Positions 1 to 14,999 of a DNA stretch of 64,000 nucleotides are shown in pieces (within the stretch, counting starts at the first letter, position 1; the number at the start of each line of letters is the position of its first letter). Where the stretch lies: NCBI GenBank assembly GCA_037954325.1, contig JBBMNZ010000007.1, positions 14,299,001-14,363,000 of the forward strand, in the 5' to 3' direction. Position numbers and translations under genes: made by a program. This stretch comes from Fistularia commersonii. Taxonomy: Eukaryota > Chordata > Actinopteri > Syngnathiformes > Fistulariidae. The notes under the pieces were generated by a model. The model was not told where the DNA came from and searched no databases. It saw nothing but the letters and a program-made list of their open reading frames with translations.

Positions 1-1325
1 ATTGCAAAGGAAATAACAAAAAATAGCCATTTGTTTGTATTTTAGTTCCTTCTTTTTTGTTCAATTTAACAAATCATTACTTTCATTCAGCTGCTGTGTT
101 TTTTCATCCCAACAAAAGTCACTCCACTACTCCACTACTACTATGACAGGGAAAGTATAGCCAAAAGAACATGTGTTTTTCACAATAAAGCAAAATTATA
201 TACGCATCAGTCTTTATATAAAGAAGGATATTTATGTTATTTTTCAACCCTGATATACCCCTCTCAGGCACTGTACAACAGAATCATAATAGCTATTCAC
301 CCTAAGATTCCTTAGATTTATCTGTCCCGTCCGTGCTTGCTAGGGTTTTCCACTCGGCTACAGAGGACAGGATGTGAGTTATTAAATCCAAGCTAAATAG
401 GAATGATGATGTTGGCAGTGGCAATGAGAGGTAGTGTGACTGTTACCGAGTCGTAGATTATTAAGTGCGGCACACCAGTTGAATTAGTCATCGCTGTCTC
501 ATTCAAGGGCAGCAAGGACTGTAGCGGGATCCAAACTGCTGTGTAAAACCAGTTTTTCATTTGCTTTAAGGGACGGTGCTGGTGAGGTTCAATGGTAGAA
601 AGTAGAGGTCTGTATCAAATATCGTATGGCATCATGGTCAGCGACAAGTACATTACGACTGGGAGAACTGAGTGCGTGGAGAATGGCCCAGATGCAGCAG
701 ATGGAACACAGCATCTCAGGTCCAGAGACCAAAACATAAACAAACCGGCTACAAGCAGGATTAAAAGAATTCTATTCACAGGCCAGGAATACTTAGGCAG
801 CTTAGTTCCCCAAGATGTAATAGCCATCTAATTTCACATTAGCATGAAGCAGATCAAAAGTAATAAATAATTGATAATAATGTTCTAATGGTTAGGGGCA
901 ATAAGGATTTTGAATTTTCCTTTTATTTCTGTAATGCAAAGGCCATGTACTTTTTTTTTATTATATGCATAGTTGTGTTAAGTATCGGTAGGATTCATAT
1001 CCTGTAATATTTCAACAAATCTTTTTTTTAACGTTCTTAATGTTTCTTGCGATTTTCGACCTTATAACCCGTGTTCTGCTTATTGTTCAAATAGTTGTAA
1101 ACACCAGGCAAACAACTATGGTCATTCTACATTCCTTGTCCATAAATGTCCAAAAAAATTTAAATTAATAACTGATATATTAGACAGAACGCAGGGTCAG
1201 AACAAGACTGCGAGATCCATAATCCTAGGATATATTTTGTGCTATGTGTCCTTATTCTGTACACTGAAACTATCTGTCAAAGCCTGTCAAAGAGAATGTC
1301 AAAGACATTAACATCTGTTTTATCC
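1..1325. other. Intergenic DNA, no supported gene
   Basis: This AT-rich stretch has only short open frames without family resemblance or splice context. One minus-strand frame at 615-827 could encode a hydrophobic segment, but nothing else supports it. Confidence 0.5.
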
Positions 1326-1620
1326 TTATTAACATCTTGCTGTATGCTGATGACACTGTTACCATTGCGTAAAGTGCATAATGCCAACAAGCCACTGTGA
1401 ACAAAGTTAAAGCAGCGGGGGGGGGGAGAACTGCATGAAAATTATCGCCAAGATATTGAAGTCCGTGGTTATGAGCAAAAGAGAAGAGAGCCCAATCAAA
1501 ATAGATGGAACAGAAATCAGTCAAGTTAACAGGTTTAATTGCTCAAGTCATATAATCACAGAAGACAGCAGATGTGATGAGGAAATTTTCAGCCCACCCA
1601 CTGGAAAAACCACGGTGCAA
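1326..1620 (+). mobile_element. LINE reverse-transcriptase fragment (relic)
   Basis: The translation carries the polymerase signature LLYADDT (YADD at 1343-1354), followed by a stretch of the type KVKAAGENCMKI and then by SPIKIDGTEISQVNRF and ITEDSRCDEEI. This is the order seen after the YADD box in non-LTR retrotransposon reverse transcriptases. An in-frame stop just after the YADD box and a G-run at about 1417-1425 break the frame. Only about 100 codons remain, with no endonuclease and no 3' end. It is a dead fragment; the clade is not assigned. Confidence 0.7.
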
Positions 1621-4600
1621 AGATTATTATTAGAAGCTCAACAAGAAAGAAAAAAACAAGCCCAATGTGGGCCGATTGTCAATGTGACAACCCATCAGAT
1701 TTATAATGTACCAATATAATGTATAATATGCCAATATATATGGTAAGAGAAATATACACTGTCGTTAGCAAACTTTGTTTAAGTACCATTATGTTGTGAG
1801 TTACAAAAGATTAAGAGTCATGGTCTCGCCTCGATCGTGCATATGTTTTATCTTGGAAAGCTACTGCAGGTGTGTAGAGGCAGCAGATGGAAAGTCTTAA
1901 GACAGATTACCTTGTTTTTTCCTTGCAGGTCATCAGAGGCAATACGATTTTAACAGAATTATGTATATTATCTATTAAAAATTGTCTGTAGGTGCTGTAG
2001 ATACTTCTAGTTTTCTTTGACGTCTTCTACATGTTTCAAAATATCCTATGTATGTGGGCACAAGCAGCAACTTATGGCTGGCAACTCAACACTTTCAGTT
2101 TCTTTATCTATGGGTCTACTTTGTGTGAATATGCCAGGACCCTTGTGCAAGAATATTTTCATCCATGGCACAAAGTTTATTTTTTTCTAAAGGCTCAAGT
2201 AATATGAGCTTGCTGTTCAAAAGTGAGGCTCCCCTGTGACCTGTAAAGCTTCTTGTTCTTCACAAACTAATCGACATGTTCTTATGTTCTGGTTGGTATT
2301 ATAAACTGATCATGCATTTTCATGTTCCTTTAAATTTTGCTTTATTATGGAATATAAGTCAAAGTTTAACTCAGTCGATATTGTGGGTGAAGGTTCAAAG
2401 TCAGTGTGATGTCACCACCATTCCGATTTTGTGACTTCAATATCTGAGAAAATCCAAGAGAAGGACTTTCAGTACATTTCAGTACAACTGAATTTGGTTT
2501 CGAAAGTAAAACTGACCTTTTAAAAATTGTATTTATTTTCTGCTAACTTTGATCATATTTCACACAAATGATGCACATGGCAAAGGAAGACATTCATTAT
2601 CCAAAGGGTACATTTTCTGACCATTATTTGACACCATAACTCAGGAATAGATGGGGAGATAATGACCACATTTCACATTTGGTGAGATGCTGAATTGTTT
2701 GATGCTAATCCCAGGTCCATGTTTTGCAGGAGACCTGCGAGAGAGCACATCAGAGAAAGAGTATTGCTATGTTTTTGGCAGGGGTGGACAGTCAAAATGT
2801 AGTTGAAAGCCATTGCTTTAAGTTTTGCTCTTTGCATAGTTGCTACGGTTTTTTTCTATAACATCATGATGTTCTGTGCAAACATTTTCCCGAGCATCGT
2901 TGCAAGCCAAGAGGCAAAGGTGATATAAATTGAGCCGTAGTGGAGATCTGCAACCCCATCAGTCTTTGGTTACTTTCGTAACCATAGCAGCCATTTAAAC
3001 TCCTTCAAAGTGTGCTTTGTGTGTTTGTTGCGGCTTTGTTCTGATGTGTTCATTATGATTATTATGGTTTTGCACAGGGTTTCTTGAACAGACCGCACCA
3101 AAGTGGTGCAGCTAGGAAGATGCAATCTACTTCATGAAAATTACCATAACAACACTGAGCTGTGGAAGGAAAGCAAAGGGAGATGCATGCAAATGAAATG
3201 GCAATAAAAGAAGACCGCGGGCCCAATCAAGCTGTCATAACACATGGAATAATAACAAGTGAGAGCCATTAAAAGCTTTCACTCAAAACCGCCAGACCTC
3301 AGCGTGAAAAGAATAGGAACCACAGCTCCTCTCATGCCTCTTTTTTACATATAAACACATCTCTCACCTCCAGATTATAATGAGATGTTCATAAATAGGA
3401 GTATCACGCTAGAAGACAAGTATCTGTGACTGATTCATCACACTTTCCAGCTTTGACCTAGAACTGCGTCTCCGTTACCTATAAAAGCATCTTCAATCAT
3501 GGTTTCCATCCAACTGAAAAAGAAATGTTAAGAGATTACGAAAGAGATGTGCTTGTGGGGTAACTTCTTTATATTTTATCTCCAGAAAAGTAATCCAAAC
3601 AGACAGGAAATAAGCAAAAAAGAACATCCTGTCAATTTCGATCAACCAACAACAGCAAATCTCCAACACATGCTTGACATGTAACAAATACTGTACCCTT
3701 CAGCAGCATCACAGTAACAAATACAGTTCCAAACTAAATTCTGCATTGTTGTGTGCCTTCAAAGGACATCTGAAGGTGATTTGCAAGTCCAGGATCACTT
3801 CTTGTTTTTGAATTCCATGGTGGGTGTTTCTCACACATCAGAAATATACCCACAGACACAGAAAATTAAAGGCAGGAGTGGCATCAACGTTTTATTTCTG
3901 TTGTTGATCTTGAATTTTTACTTTAATTTAACCTCCTTTGTCTTTAGATATTCCCTCATGTTGGCACATGGTATTATCATTATTGTCAAGAAATCTCTTT
4001 CAACACTGAACTGATGCCAAGAACTGCATCATAAAGCTCAGTTGTTCTCCAATCACTGTTATCTTGGGTAAGTCAAGATGTATAATAGTGTTGATGCTTT
4101 TTTATTTTATTAGTGGTTAAAAAAAAGTCACAGACCTGTTTATTTCCATTTGTTACTAAAATGTTGACTACATTCCTCTATTATGGGAATATTTTGTTCT
4201 TTTTAAAAGTGCTTTAACATATTTTTTCTGAAATAATTTCCTCAGGAGTCATAAATGTGCTTCAAAATGTTCCCTAGATAGATAGAGGTTTAAATAATTT
4301 AATGGAAAGCAATTTGGAAGAAGACAAAGCTGTTCTTTTTGCACTCGTCTTCCTTCCCGCTGCATGTTTGATTTCTAAACATGTACAACAATCTCCCCTC
4401 ACAGATACCACTGTATCATGACTGTCGAGTAAAACATATATCCCATTGCAATAATGCAATGATTGTGTTATTGTTATTTTTGCATTATTCATTTAGCCTC
4501 TGAGTTTTCATAGCAACCTCAGGCGTTCCTGAAAGAGGATAAACATTATCAGTTATTAGCTGGACTGCAGGTGTATCAGCCATACACCCTGCTGTGTTAT

Positions 4601-5211
4601 CTGATTCATCAATAGAGGCTGTCAAGATATCTGCCAGACAGACTGTGCTGCAAACAAAAACAGTGGTCAAAATCCAATGCTCACTAACAGCCAGAGAATC
4701 ACTCTGACAGCTGCCAAAGGACCCTACGGGCAAAGGACCCTCTCATATACGTAGTGTCTCTGTCCCTGCCAATACCGTCTAGTTCTGGCCACACGAAGCT
4801 CCCGGTACAGAGGGATGAAATAAAGGGGTGCATTATTTTTTCCCCTGCACAGTCTCTCGAGATGCATTGCTGATTTTTTTTGTCATTGTTTTATTCCATA
4901 TAACTTTAAAATTGCCTTTTTGTCTGCCTCATTTCTTTTTTTCTACTTTTCTTATCTGCAGTGGCTTGAAGTTATGATTTCTATTTTTTTAAAAGACAAA
5001 AAAAAAGTCAAAATACATTGAAAAAACATTGGTTTGTTACTAGTACAACCGGATGGGTGTTAATTAATCATGGCCTCATTAAATGTATTATTTCAAGAAA
5101 GATAAATGTCAAGTCAGTGTTAATATTCCCCATGGTAAATTGATGTTTATTTTACCTTTAGTTTTTTTTTTTATACAGCATTGTTTTGATATGTTCTACT
5201 AACCGACTTCT
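1621..5211. other. Intergenic DNA, no supported gene
   Basis: I see no coding exon here. The stretch 3090-3330 is repeat-free and of balanced composition, with an octamer-like ATGCAAAT, and could be a conserved noncoding element, but that is only an impression. Confidence 0.4.
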
Positions 5212-6052
<841 letters not shown>

Positions 6053-6385
6053 ATCCATACATCCGTCCATCTTCTGCCGCTTAACCTACACTCAGGGATG
6101 CCTGGGCCTATCCCAGCTGTCATCGGGCATGAGGCGGAGTACACCCTGGAATGGTTGCCAGTCAGTCATTTGAATTTTGAATTTCAATATCAAATTTCAT
6201 TCATTCCTTATACCACTCCTGTTCTCAGGGTCACTGAGTGTGCTGAGGCAATCCCAAATGTCATTGGTGTGAGGTGGGGTTCACACTGGACCACCTGCCA
6301 GTGGATCACAGGGCCAAATATATAAGGACATACAACAATTCACTCTTTTTCACAAGTCTGAGCAGTTTGGGGCCTCTAATTATCC
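6053..6385 (-). repeat. Two partial copies of a fish SINE-like repeat
   Basis: On the minus strand both copies carry the 3' part of an abundant teleost repeat. Its typical words are a tail AAGCGGCAGAAGATGGACGG (6065-6084, reverse complement), CCCAGCTGTCATCGGGC and a stretch about the bounds of a bracketed GGCCA box. The first copy covers about 6053-6165 and the second about 6195-6385. The second is interrupted by a foldback element and resumes at about 6565. Confidence 0.7.
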
Positions 6386-6553
6386 TTCCTCATGTCGTGA
6401 CAACTGCTTGAATTTCTTCACTTGACAAAGTTCCAAAAGAACTGAAGAAGCCTCCCGAATGAGGGGTGAGACATCTTCGAGTGAAGAAATTCAAGTCCAA
6501 TTGCCACGACATGAGGATTTTGACAAGAATTTACCATGACCTGGATGTTTGAG
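6386..6553. mobile_element. Foldback (palindromic) repeat element
   Basis: Arms at about 6388-6424 and 6478-6515 are imperfect reverse complements of about 37 bp, sharing the words CCTCATGTCGTG and GAATTTCTTCACT. The roughly 53-bp spacer contains GAACTGAAGAAGCCTC. A unique arm after the palindrome ends in ACCATGACCTGGATG. The same words recur in opposite orientation at 60,886-61,020, so this is a dispersed element. No protein is encoded. Confidence 0.75.
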
Positions 6554-6710
6554 AACCCCCTCTGACAACCTACTTCATGTTTTTGAACTTTGGGAGGAAG
6601 CAAGAGAACCCGGACTAAACCCGTATGGACACGGGGAGAACATTTAACCCTGGTCCCCGTCAGAGTCTAACCAGGGTTAGGGTTGGAAGCTGTGAGGTGG
6701 AAGCCCTCTT
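6554..6710 (-). repeat. Remainder of the interrupted SINE-like repeat
   Basis: Words such as GTGGGAGGAA-like TTTGGGAGGAAGC and ACACGGGGAGAACAT (6634-6648) continue the SINE-like repeat split by the foldback element. The foldback is therefore the younger insertion. Confidence 0.6.
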
Positions 6711-8129
<1,419 letters not shown>

Positions 8130-8400
8130 CCTTCCCAGATATTTCCAAAAGGCCTCTTTTAAACTCTGCTTCTTCTTTTCTTTTTGGCTGTTCCATTCAG
8201 GGATTCCTGATCTTATTTTTCTTTGGGACTCCCAAAGAGAGCCTCAACATCTTCATCTCTGCTATCTCCAGCTCTGCTTTCTGTCTTTTCCTCAGTGCGT
8301 CTGTCGCTAAACCATACAGCATCACTGGTTTCACCACTGCCTTGTATACCTTTCCCTTTGATTCTGGCTTATACTCCTTTATCCCACATTACCTCCTTTT
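8130..8400 (-). mobile_element. LINE reverse-transcriptase C-terminal fragment
   Basis: The minus-strand translation reads VYKAVVKPVMLYGLATDALR followed by KRQKAELEIAEMKMLRLSLG. This is the conserved block after the reverse-transcriptase domain in many non-LTR elements (LYG...TLRK...LE..EMK.LR..LG). The copy is short and frameshifted upstream, with no polymerase core. It is a relic, of a family different from the three LINE relics at 12, 18 and 26 kb. Confidence 0.7.
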
Positions 8401-10584
8401 AAACAAATTCAAAAATTAAAAATTTTCCCAATTGTGAACATTTCACTTCATATCTACATGTTTATTACATGTTTTATTTATAACAGATTAGTTTGTTTTG
8501 CTTCAACTTTTGTTCTACAATCAGTGAAAGGATGGTTTGACTGATTTTATTTTAAACCTGATGCCAGTGTCTCAGAAGAGTAGTAAATAAACAATAGTTC
8601 AGGATGTCCCATGTGACTGCCACACAAATTCAACCCCGCAAACCCGTTTTTTGTCCAGGTGATCCCTTTAAATATAGTCAGTAATATTTAAAATACCTCA
8701 CAGCATCCCAGCTCGACTATTGTTTTTACACAACTTCTGAACATTTAGGTTTTTTTTTTTATTTTTGTTTTTGTTGTTGTTTTTGTTTTATTTTTGAGTC
8801 TTTACTGAGATTTAATAACACTGGAGAAGAATTTCAGCAAACGTGCAGTCATAGTCGTTTGGAGGGTAATGCAACGTGGTCTCATAAAAATCTCATAAAG
8901 AAAAGAAAAAAATAATTTTTAGTAATAGAATAAAGACTGAAATATTCTTAAGAAGATGTGGCACTTAAAAGTATCAGATGAGTAGGAATTCCTCAATGCG
9001 TTATATTCTGCCCATTTTAAGTAGTCATTCTATAACGAAATGAGCAGTTAAAGTCTTTTTAATACAAATGAAAAAGGGAAACTCAAAAGCAGTGATTGAA
9101 AACAGTGTGAGAATGTTTTATTTTTATTTTACCCAACATTTAATCTCATCGTGTGTAAGCGAAAAATGTAAACGTCTAGTATATATATATATATACTCAC
9201 TGATCTTTTTAATCTGCTCTGTTTTTGCCTCTCTAAGGTCTAAACCTTAAAGTAAATGCTAGTTAACTCAACCTTTCCTCTCAGACTGTGCTGCACAACC
9301 AGCTCACCATCCGACCCTGCTGCGACATCTACCTGTTCCTGGAGGTCATTCCCTCTGCGAACAGGTGGTCAGAACCCAATCAGCCAATTCAGCATTTCCC
9401 CCAACCCCCGTATCCTATGGAGCGGGTACACTCCTAAAGCCAAATCACTCTGGTAACCTTCCCATTGCACACATTTCCTTGAAACCAATCAAGCGAGCAT
9501 GTCAAAGAGTGTTCACAACCCATTACAATCGAGCACAGGGGGAGTCGAGCACTTCCATATTTAAAGCAAAGTTGGGGCCCCTTTTTTAATCAAAAATGGC
9601 TCTGAAAATCTTGAATATGTTTGACCTTCTTTAGTGGGATTAATTTGCATGCAGCCGTTTGGATGAAAGTCACGTCGATTGGCATTTCCACTTGTCAGAA
9701 TTAAGACACTTCATCTGTAAATATTCAGCTGCATACATTTCCTTTTCCAAAGCACTGAGTGCATGTGGTGAAAATATAAAACTCTCATCGGGTGTATAAT
9801 GGAGACGGCAAAGGGGCAGAGGTGATGATGTCAGGAAAGAAAATAAAGAAGTGAACAAAGTGTCTCACTGCTGTTAAACCACTGGCTCAGCGAGAATTGA
9901 GAACTGCCCCTCTGCAGATGTTCTGGAGGTTGCCTACTGAAACCTCAGCACAAACGTCAAAGAAGGTTTTGCTTTAATTTGCAGCACAAGAACTTCTCCA
10001 CAGACCTGGAGAGGTAATAATTCTCGAATTAGCTTCTGAAAATGGCTGCTGATGAGCCCGTCTTGGGCCAATATTGGACACCGGCTCAATAATACGTGCA
10101 GTACTGATTAAATCTCTGTAGGGTTTCTCTCACATTCAGTTTTATTATTGGATTCTTTTACAGCGTGAGGATGAGGTCTGTGTTCAAATTGGAGTTTAAT
10201 GTGTGCCGGCTCTACCTCGGCACAGTGGCTGAGCAAATAAAAGGAGGCGAGGCGGATAAAGAGCGTGTGCTTCAGCATCCATCCCCAGTCTTGGAAGGGA
10301 TTTGGGGAACCATGTCTTTTGCATTGTTATCTGAAATAAAGCAGAAGGTGAATGAACTTTAAGGATTCTAATTTGAACGACTGGCAGTTTTATTCTCATT
10401 TATATTGTTTTTGTATATATACAGTCTCAGCCTTTGTGCATTTCCCGTGCTTCATGGTTTGTCTTGAATATTTTATTTAGCGTTTGCATCAAAGACTCGA
10501 GATTATATTTAAGCTTAACACCTTAAAATGATACATGTACTTCCAAAGAGGTGTAGTAACCGGTGGACAAAGTCAGGAAAGAGC

Positions 10585-10588
<4 letters not shown>
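8401..10588. other. Intergenic DNA, no supported gene
   Basis: No gene was found. Stretches at about 9640-9780 and 9900-10110 are free of repeats and could be regulatory, but nothing specific shows it. Confidence 0.4.

Positions 10589-10641
<53 letters not shown>
10589..10641. repeat. (CA)n microsatellite
   Basis: About 26 perfect AC units. Confidence 0.97.
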
Positions 10642-10642
<1 letters not shown>

Positions 10643-11408
10643 CATCAGGTGCAGTTATGCACAGATTATATCGATTCAAAAACAGAAATGCAAATATACA
10701 TGGAAGAAGTCCTATACCATAAAGCCTCAGAATGATGACAGTTATTCAATAAAAGCATTTCTTAAACAATGATTAAAATATTACCTTAGAATTAGCAAAG
10801 AATTTTTCTATCTAAGATTCTGCAAACAAATCAATTTGAGCATTGTTAGTAAATGTGAATTATAAATGCCTGAAAAATAGAAAGAAGAATGTGTAACAAT
10901 CAATAGTAAATTACCAAAATTACATAATAATGAACAAAGGTATTTTGTTGTAAAATCGATTGGACTACCTGATTCGATTTCCTTTCCTGTGCACCCCCGA
11001 GCATGAAGGTCAGACTGCAAAGAAAAAAAAACACAATTGGAGGTTTAGTTTCCTAAACACGTAATTAAACTTATTCTCTGAAGAGGCTTTGATTGAACCA
11101 GTGATCATATGTTTACTAGACGTGAGCTAAAATATTCTGAGGAAAAAAAAAAAATAGGACTTTAATTCCATTTTAAGATTCTCCTTCACTTCATTTAACG
11201 AATGATTGTGTTTTATCACCCTTTCTTAGTGGTGCAGATATTATGTTTATCATACTTCTGAATTATATTGGAAAAAAGAATAAATTCTGTACTGCTGAAT
11301 TGCTGGATTTGTGCCTTGCATACTTAACCTTGTTAGCTAGTCCTGGTTGAACATTCAGCAGACACAACGGTAATGTGGGAACTTCAAACAGCCTTCAAAT
11401 TACGTTCA
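10642..11408. other. Intergenic DNA, nothing recognised
   Basis: AT-rich sequence without a recognised gene or repeat. Confidence 0.4.
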
Positions 11409-11457
11409 TCGAATAGAATAGAATAGAATAGAATAGAATAGAATAGAATAGAATAGG
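11409..11457. repeat. (GAATA)n pentanucleotide repeat
   Basis: About ten perfect five-base units lie immediately before a SINE-like copy. Confidence 0.95.
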
Positions 11458-11745
11458 GCAGCATTGTGGCACAGTGGACAGCAAGAAGGTCCCTGGTTCA
11501 ATTCCAACAGGTGGCCTTTCTGTGGGGAGTTTGCATGTTCTCGTTGTGTCTGCGGGGGGTTCCTGGAGGTTGTCCAGTTTCCTTTCACAGTCGGAAAAAA
11601 AAAACATGCAGGAGGTTCACTGGACACCTTAAATTGTCCAGAAGAAGGAATAGCTGAATATAGAATGAATAGTTCTGTGTCTCTTTACATGGCCCTGTGA
11701 TGGAGTGGTAACTGGTACAGTATGCAGGACAAACAGTAGAGAAAT
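11458..11745 (+). repeat. SINE-like repeat with tRNA-like head
   Basis: The copy starts with a tRNA-like head: GTGGCACAGTGGACAGC, then a B-box-like word GGTTCAATTCC (11,493-11,503). It continues with GGGGAGTTTGCATGTTCTC and AAATTGTCCAG, words shared with copies at 54.6 and 55.6 kb. It is degenerate and encodes no protein. Confidence 0.7.
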
Positions 11746-12204
11746 AATGAATTAATGAATATGCTTTGTTGTTCCCCGAATTGGAAAATTGAAGGTCAGC
11801 AGCACAACAAAAAAAAGAACACTGTGTATATTAAAATGAAAATGTGAGTTATTAAGAATATAAGAATACAACAAGACAAGAATATAAGAGGAAAGAAATA
11901 CTGTACATATTGAAAAAAGATATATGTAATCAAAATCATAATTGAGGTTTAAATCTGATAAAGACTTGTGTAGAATAACACAGATATGGGGATAACATGG
12001 AGACTCCAAATAGAAAGGCCTCCTTGTGTGGCTCCCCGACGTTCAGGAATTTTCCCAGGTGACCAAAAGCACGCTGGAATTTTTTTGCACAAAGAAGATA
12101 TGTTTCACTTGCCTCATGGGATTTTTCACTGCCACAGTAAAAACTCCTTGTGGCTGAAAAGAATTTTGCAACTTTTTTTAGTGTACAGTGTACATTTTGG
12201 TGCC
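11746..12204. other. Intergenic DNA, nothing recognised
   Basis: AT-rich sequence without a supported feature. Confidence 0.4.
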
Positions 12205-13965
12205 CCTCCTCGAGCCACCAACCCACCAACCCCTCAATATGTGTGTCCCAGTGATCCCCAGGAGCTATGTTGTTGGAAGGTAGACCCTAGAAGGGTCCCC
12301 AAGGCAAAGACTTCCTGGGTGAGTGACCAGACAAAGCATGGCTGAAGACCCCAAATGACCTGGTTTTCCCTTGGCTAGACATGAGTCACCGGAGCTCCTC
12401 CTTTGAGCCAGGCCCGGAGATGGGTCTTGATGGTGAGTGCCTGGTGGTCAAGCCTGCACCCATGAGGTTCAGCTGGGCTCAGCCCAAAAGGGTAACGTGG
12501 TTCTCCCTTTCCTTGAGCTCACCAACCATAGGAGGGGCCATGGGGGTCAGGTGTGATATGAGGTAGGTGGTGGCTGGAGCGGGGGACCTTGGTTGTCCAA
12601 TCCTTGTCTGCAGAAGTTGGCTCTATGAACATGGAACGTTACCTCTATGGCAGGGAATGAGGCATAGCTAGTGCAGGAGGCTGAGGTTCTGGCGAGATAT
12701 TAGACTCACCTCGACATATTGCTCTGGCTATGGCGTTGGAGAGTGGTTGGACTCTCCTCCACTTTGGAGTTGACCCAGGTGAAAAACGCTGGGTAAGTTT
12801 GGCAATATTGATAGTCCCCCACGTCTTGGCGTCTGTATGTTAAGGTTCAACCCAGTGGGTTGGGGGATGAGTTCTGACTGTTGTGTGTCCTTATGAGAGG
12901 GGCGTAACTGTCAACCCCGATGATGGTGGGCATCACAAACACATTGTGAAGGTCTGTTAAGAATGTTAGGAATGTCTGACAGTCCTCCTGTCAGAAAGAG
13001 TTTTTTTTGCAACCAGGGGACATTGAGTCATAGTTGGCCATGTTCCGTGCCTCCATTGTTGAGGCAGCAAGCTGGAGCTGTGGACATAAGGTGGTTGGTG
13101 CCTGTCAAGGCAGTAACCCCTCAACCTGTTGGTGGACCTCAGCGATGAAAGATGCCGTCAAACTGAAGAAGGAGTCCTACCAAGCCTTTCAGGCCTGTGT
13201 AGCTGCGGAGGCAGCTGATAGGTACTGTGGAATGCCGCTGTGGTGGTTGCTGAGGCGTTGGAAGAGTTTGGTGAGGCCATGGAGAACGACTTTCGGAAGG
13301 TGCCATGGAGATTCTGATCTGCCATCCGGTGGCTCAGGGGACTCTGGGTCACTCTCCCATTTCCGGGACTGAAGTTGTAATACACGCTCTTTGGTCTTTG
13401 CATGATTGGCACCTGAGCATGGTCCGCATGACTGGTTGTAAGTTGGACTCATTTCAAGTGAGGGTTGGACTCTGCCAGGGCTTTACGTTGTCACCGATTC
13501 TGTTCATAACTTTTATGGATAGTATGACCCTTATGAACAGGGTGTTGAGGGGATCCGGTTTGGTTAACTCAGGATTGGGTCACTGCTTTTTGCGGATGAT
13601 GTTGTTCCGTTGATTTCATTAGACTGTGATCTCCAGCTCTCGCTGGAACAGTTCGCAGCCAAATGTGAAGCAGTCAGGATGAGGATCAGCATCTCCGAAT
13701 CTGAGAGGGTCTTTTTCACGAGAGAGGGAAGGAAGGAACAGGAGATCAACGGGCACATTAGTGCAGCATCAGCAGTGATGCGGACTCTACACCCGTATGT
13801 CCTGGTGAAGGAGCTGAGCCAAAAGAAAAAGCTCACAATTTACCGGTCGATCTATGTTCCTACTCTCACCTATGGTCACGGGCTGTGAGTCATGACTGAA
13901 AGAATAAGGTTGCCTATCCAAGTGGCTGAAATGAGCTTTTGTCAAATAAAGGTATCACTATTTTT
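12205..13965 (+). mobile_element. Internally deleted LINE relic (copy 1)
   Basis: The copy begins with LINE 5' leader words (GTGTGTCCCAGTGATCCC, GGTGAGTGACCAGACAAAG). It then shows the start of the endonuclease frame, with a GAACATGGAACG block near 12,630. A linker segment translates as MFRASIVEAASWSCGHKVVG and KDAVKLKKESYQAFQAC (about 13,040-13,200). The reverse transcriptase follows: QVRVGLCQG and LSPILFITFMDS (13,455-13,530), a decayed ADD box near 13,590, LQLSLEQFAAKCEAVRMRIS, and KLTIYRSIYVPTLTYGHGL up to 13,888. Much of the endonuclease and the N-terminal polymerase is missing and many frameshifts are present. It cannot encode a protein. Confidence 0.85.
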
Positions 13966-14924
13966 ATTTATTTGTTACTTTGCAGCAGAAAAAACTATAA
14001 AAACACAAAATTTTCTGATAAAGATTACTGGTAATTTCTATATTCTTTCCACTACTTTCCATTTTTATGCCTCTATTGTTTCATGCCATTATACTTTTAC
14101 TACTGCTGTATTTGTACACCACAGTATGATAAAAAAAAAATCTCATGAGAGAAAAAAAATACTTTTCGCTACAAAAACTGTGCCATGACATTTAAACATA
14201 ATTTCTTGAAATTTAGTGTAATAAACCAACTTGTTTTACTGCTTAACTAATAAAAGATGTGATGCAAAGTCAGACACTGTGGCATTTCAGTCACATTGAA
14301 AATGAAATAAAAATCTTTAAAAACCTTTAGTCTTTTGTAAAAATATACAATATAAGTGGATAAACTGCATTTGTTTTTTTAATAGAATACACTTAAGTAA
14401 CAGAATCAAAAGACCTTCAAGGTACTTCCATATAAACTGCCCATGTGGACATTATGTTTATCAGATTTTTCTCTTTAATCAAAGCCTGCCCAGGATAGTA
14501 ATTTTATTGGATATAATTTAGTATCTGTCAGTGTGGACTCCATAGATGGGAAGAGCACACACACACACATGCACGCGCACATGCAAACACACGGACATGC
14601 TTGCACACACATGCTCCTCCATGTATTTACACATCAATTCCAGCACTACAGACAGCTGCACTGCATTTTGAGATTGCCCTGCCAAAGCAATCATAAAAGT
14701 TTTGATGAGTATATATCTGCCTCTGCAAAGTCCCCATGTGACACATTTAACCATAGAATGTCAACAAAAACAAGAAAACACAAGCCCTGGGGCCACATCC
14801 ATATTTCTTGTTGGTGGAAAATAATTACCACTATGACAAGCTTGTCCAGCCTCTCATATCGTACTCTCAGCTTTGCAATCCCTTATCTGGTTTGAAATAG
14901 ATAGCATGGTGTATTTTTTCAGAG

Positions 14925-14999
<75 letters not shown>

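Noticed and set aside
615..827. 70-codon minus-strand frame with a hydrophobic stretch (NRILLILLVAGLFMFW)
   Set aside because: It could be a last exon or a small membrane protein, but there is no recognised family, no start context and no poly(A) support.
10165..10362. 65-codon frame in a GC-richer patch
   Set aside because: There is no family resemblance, and the opposite strand is equally open.
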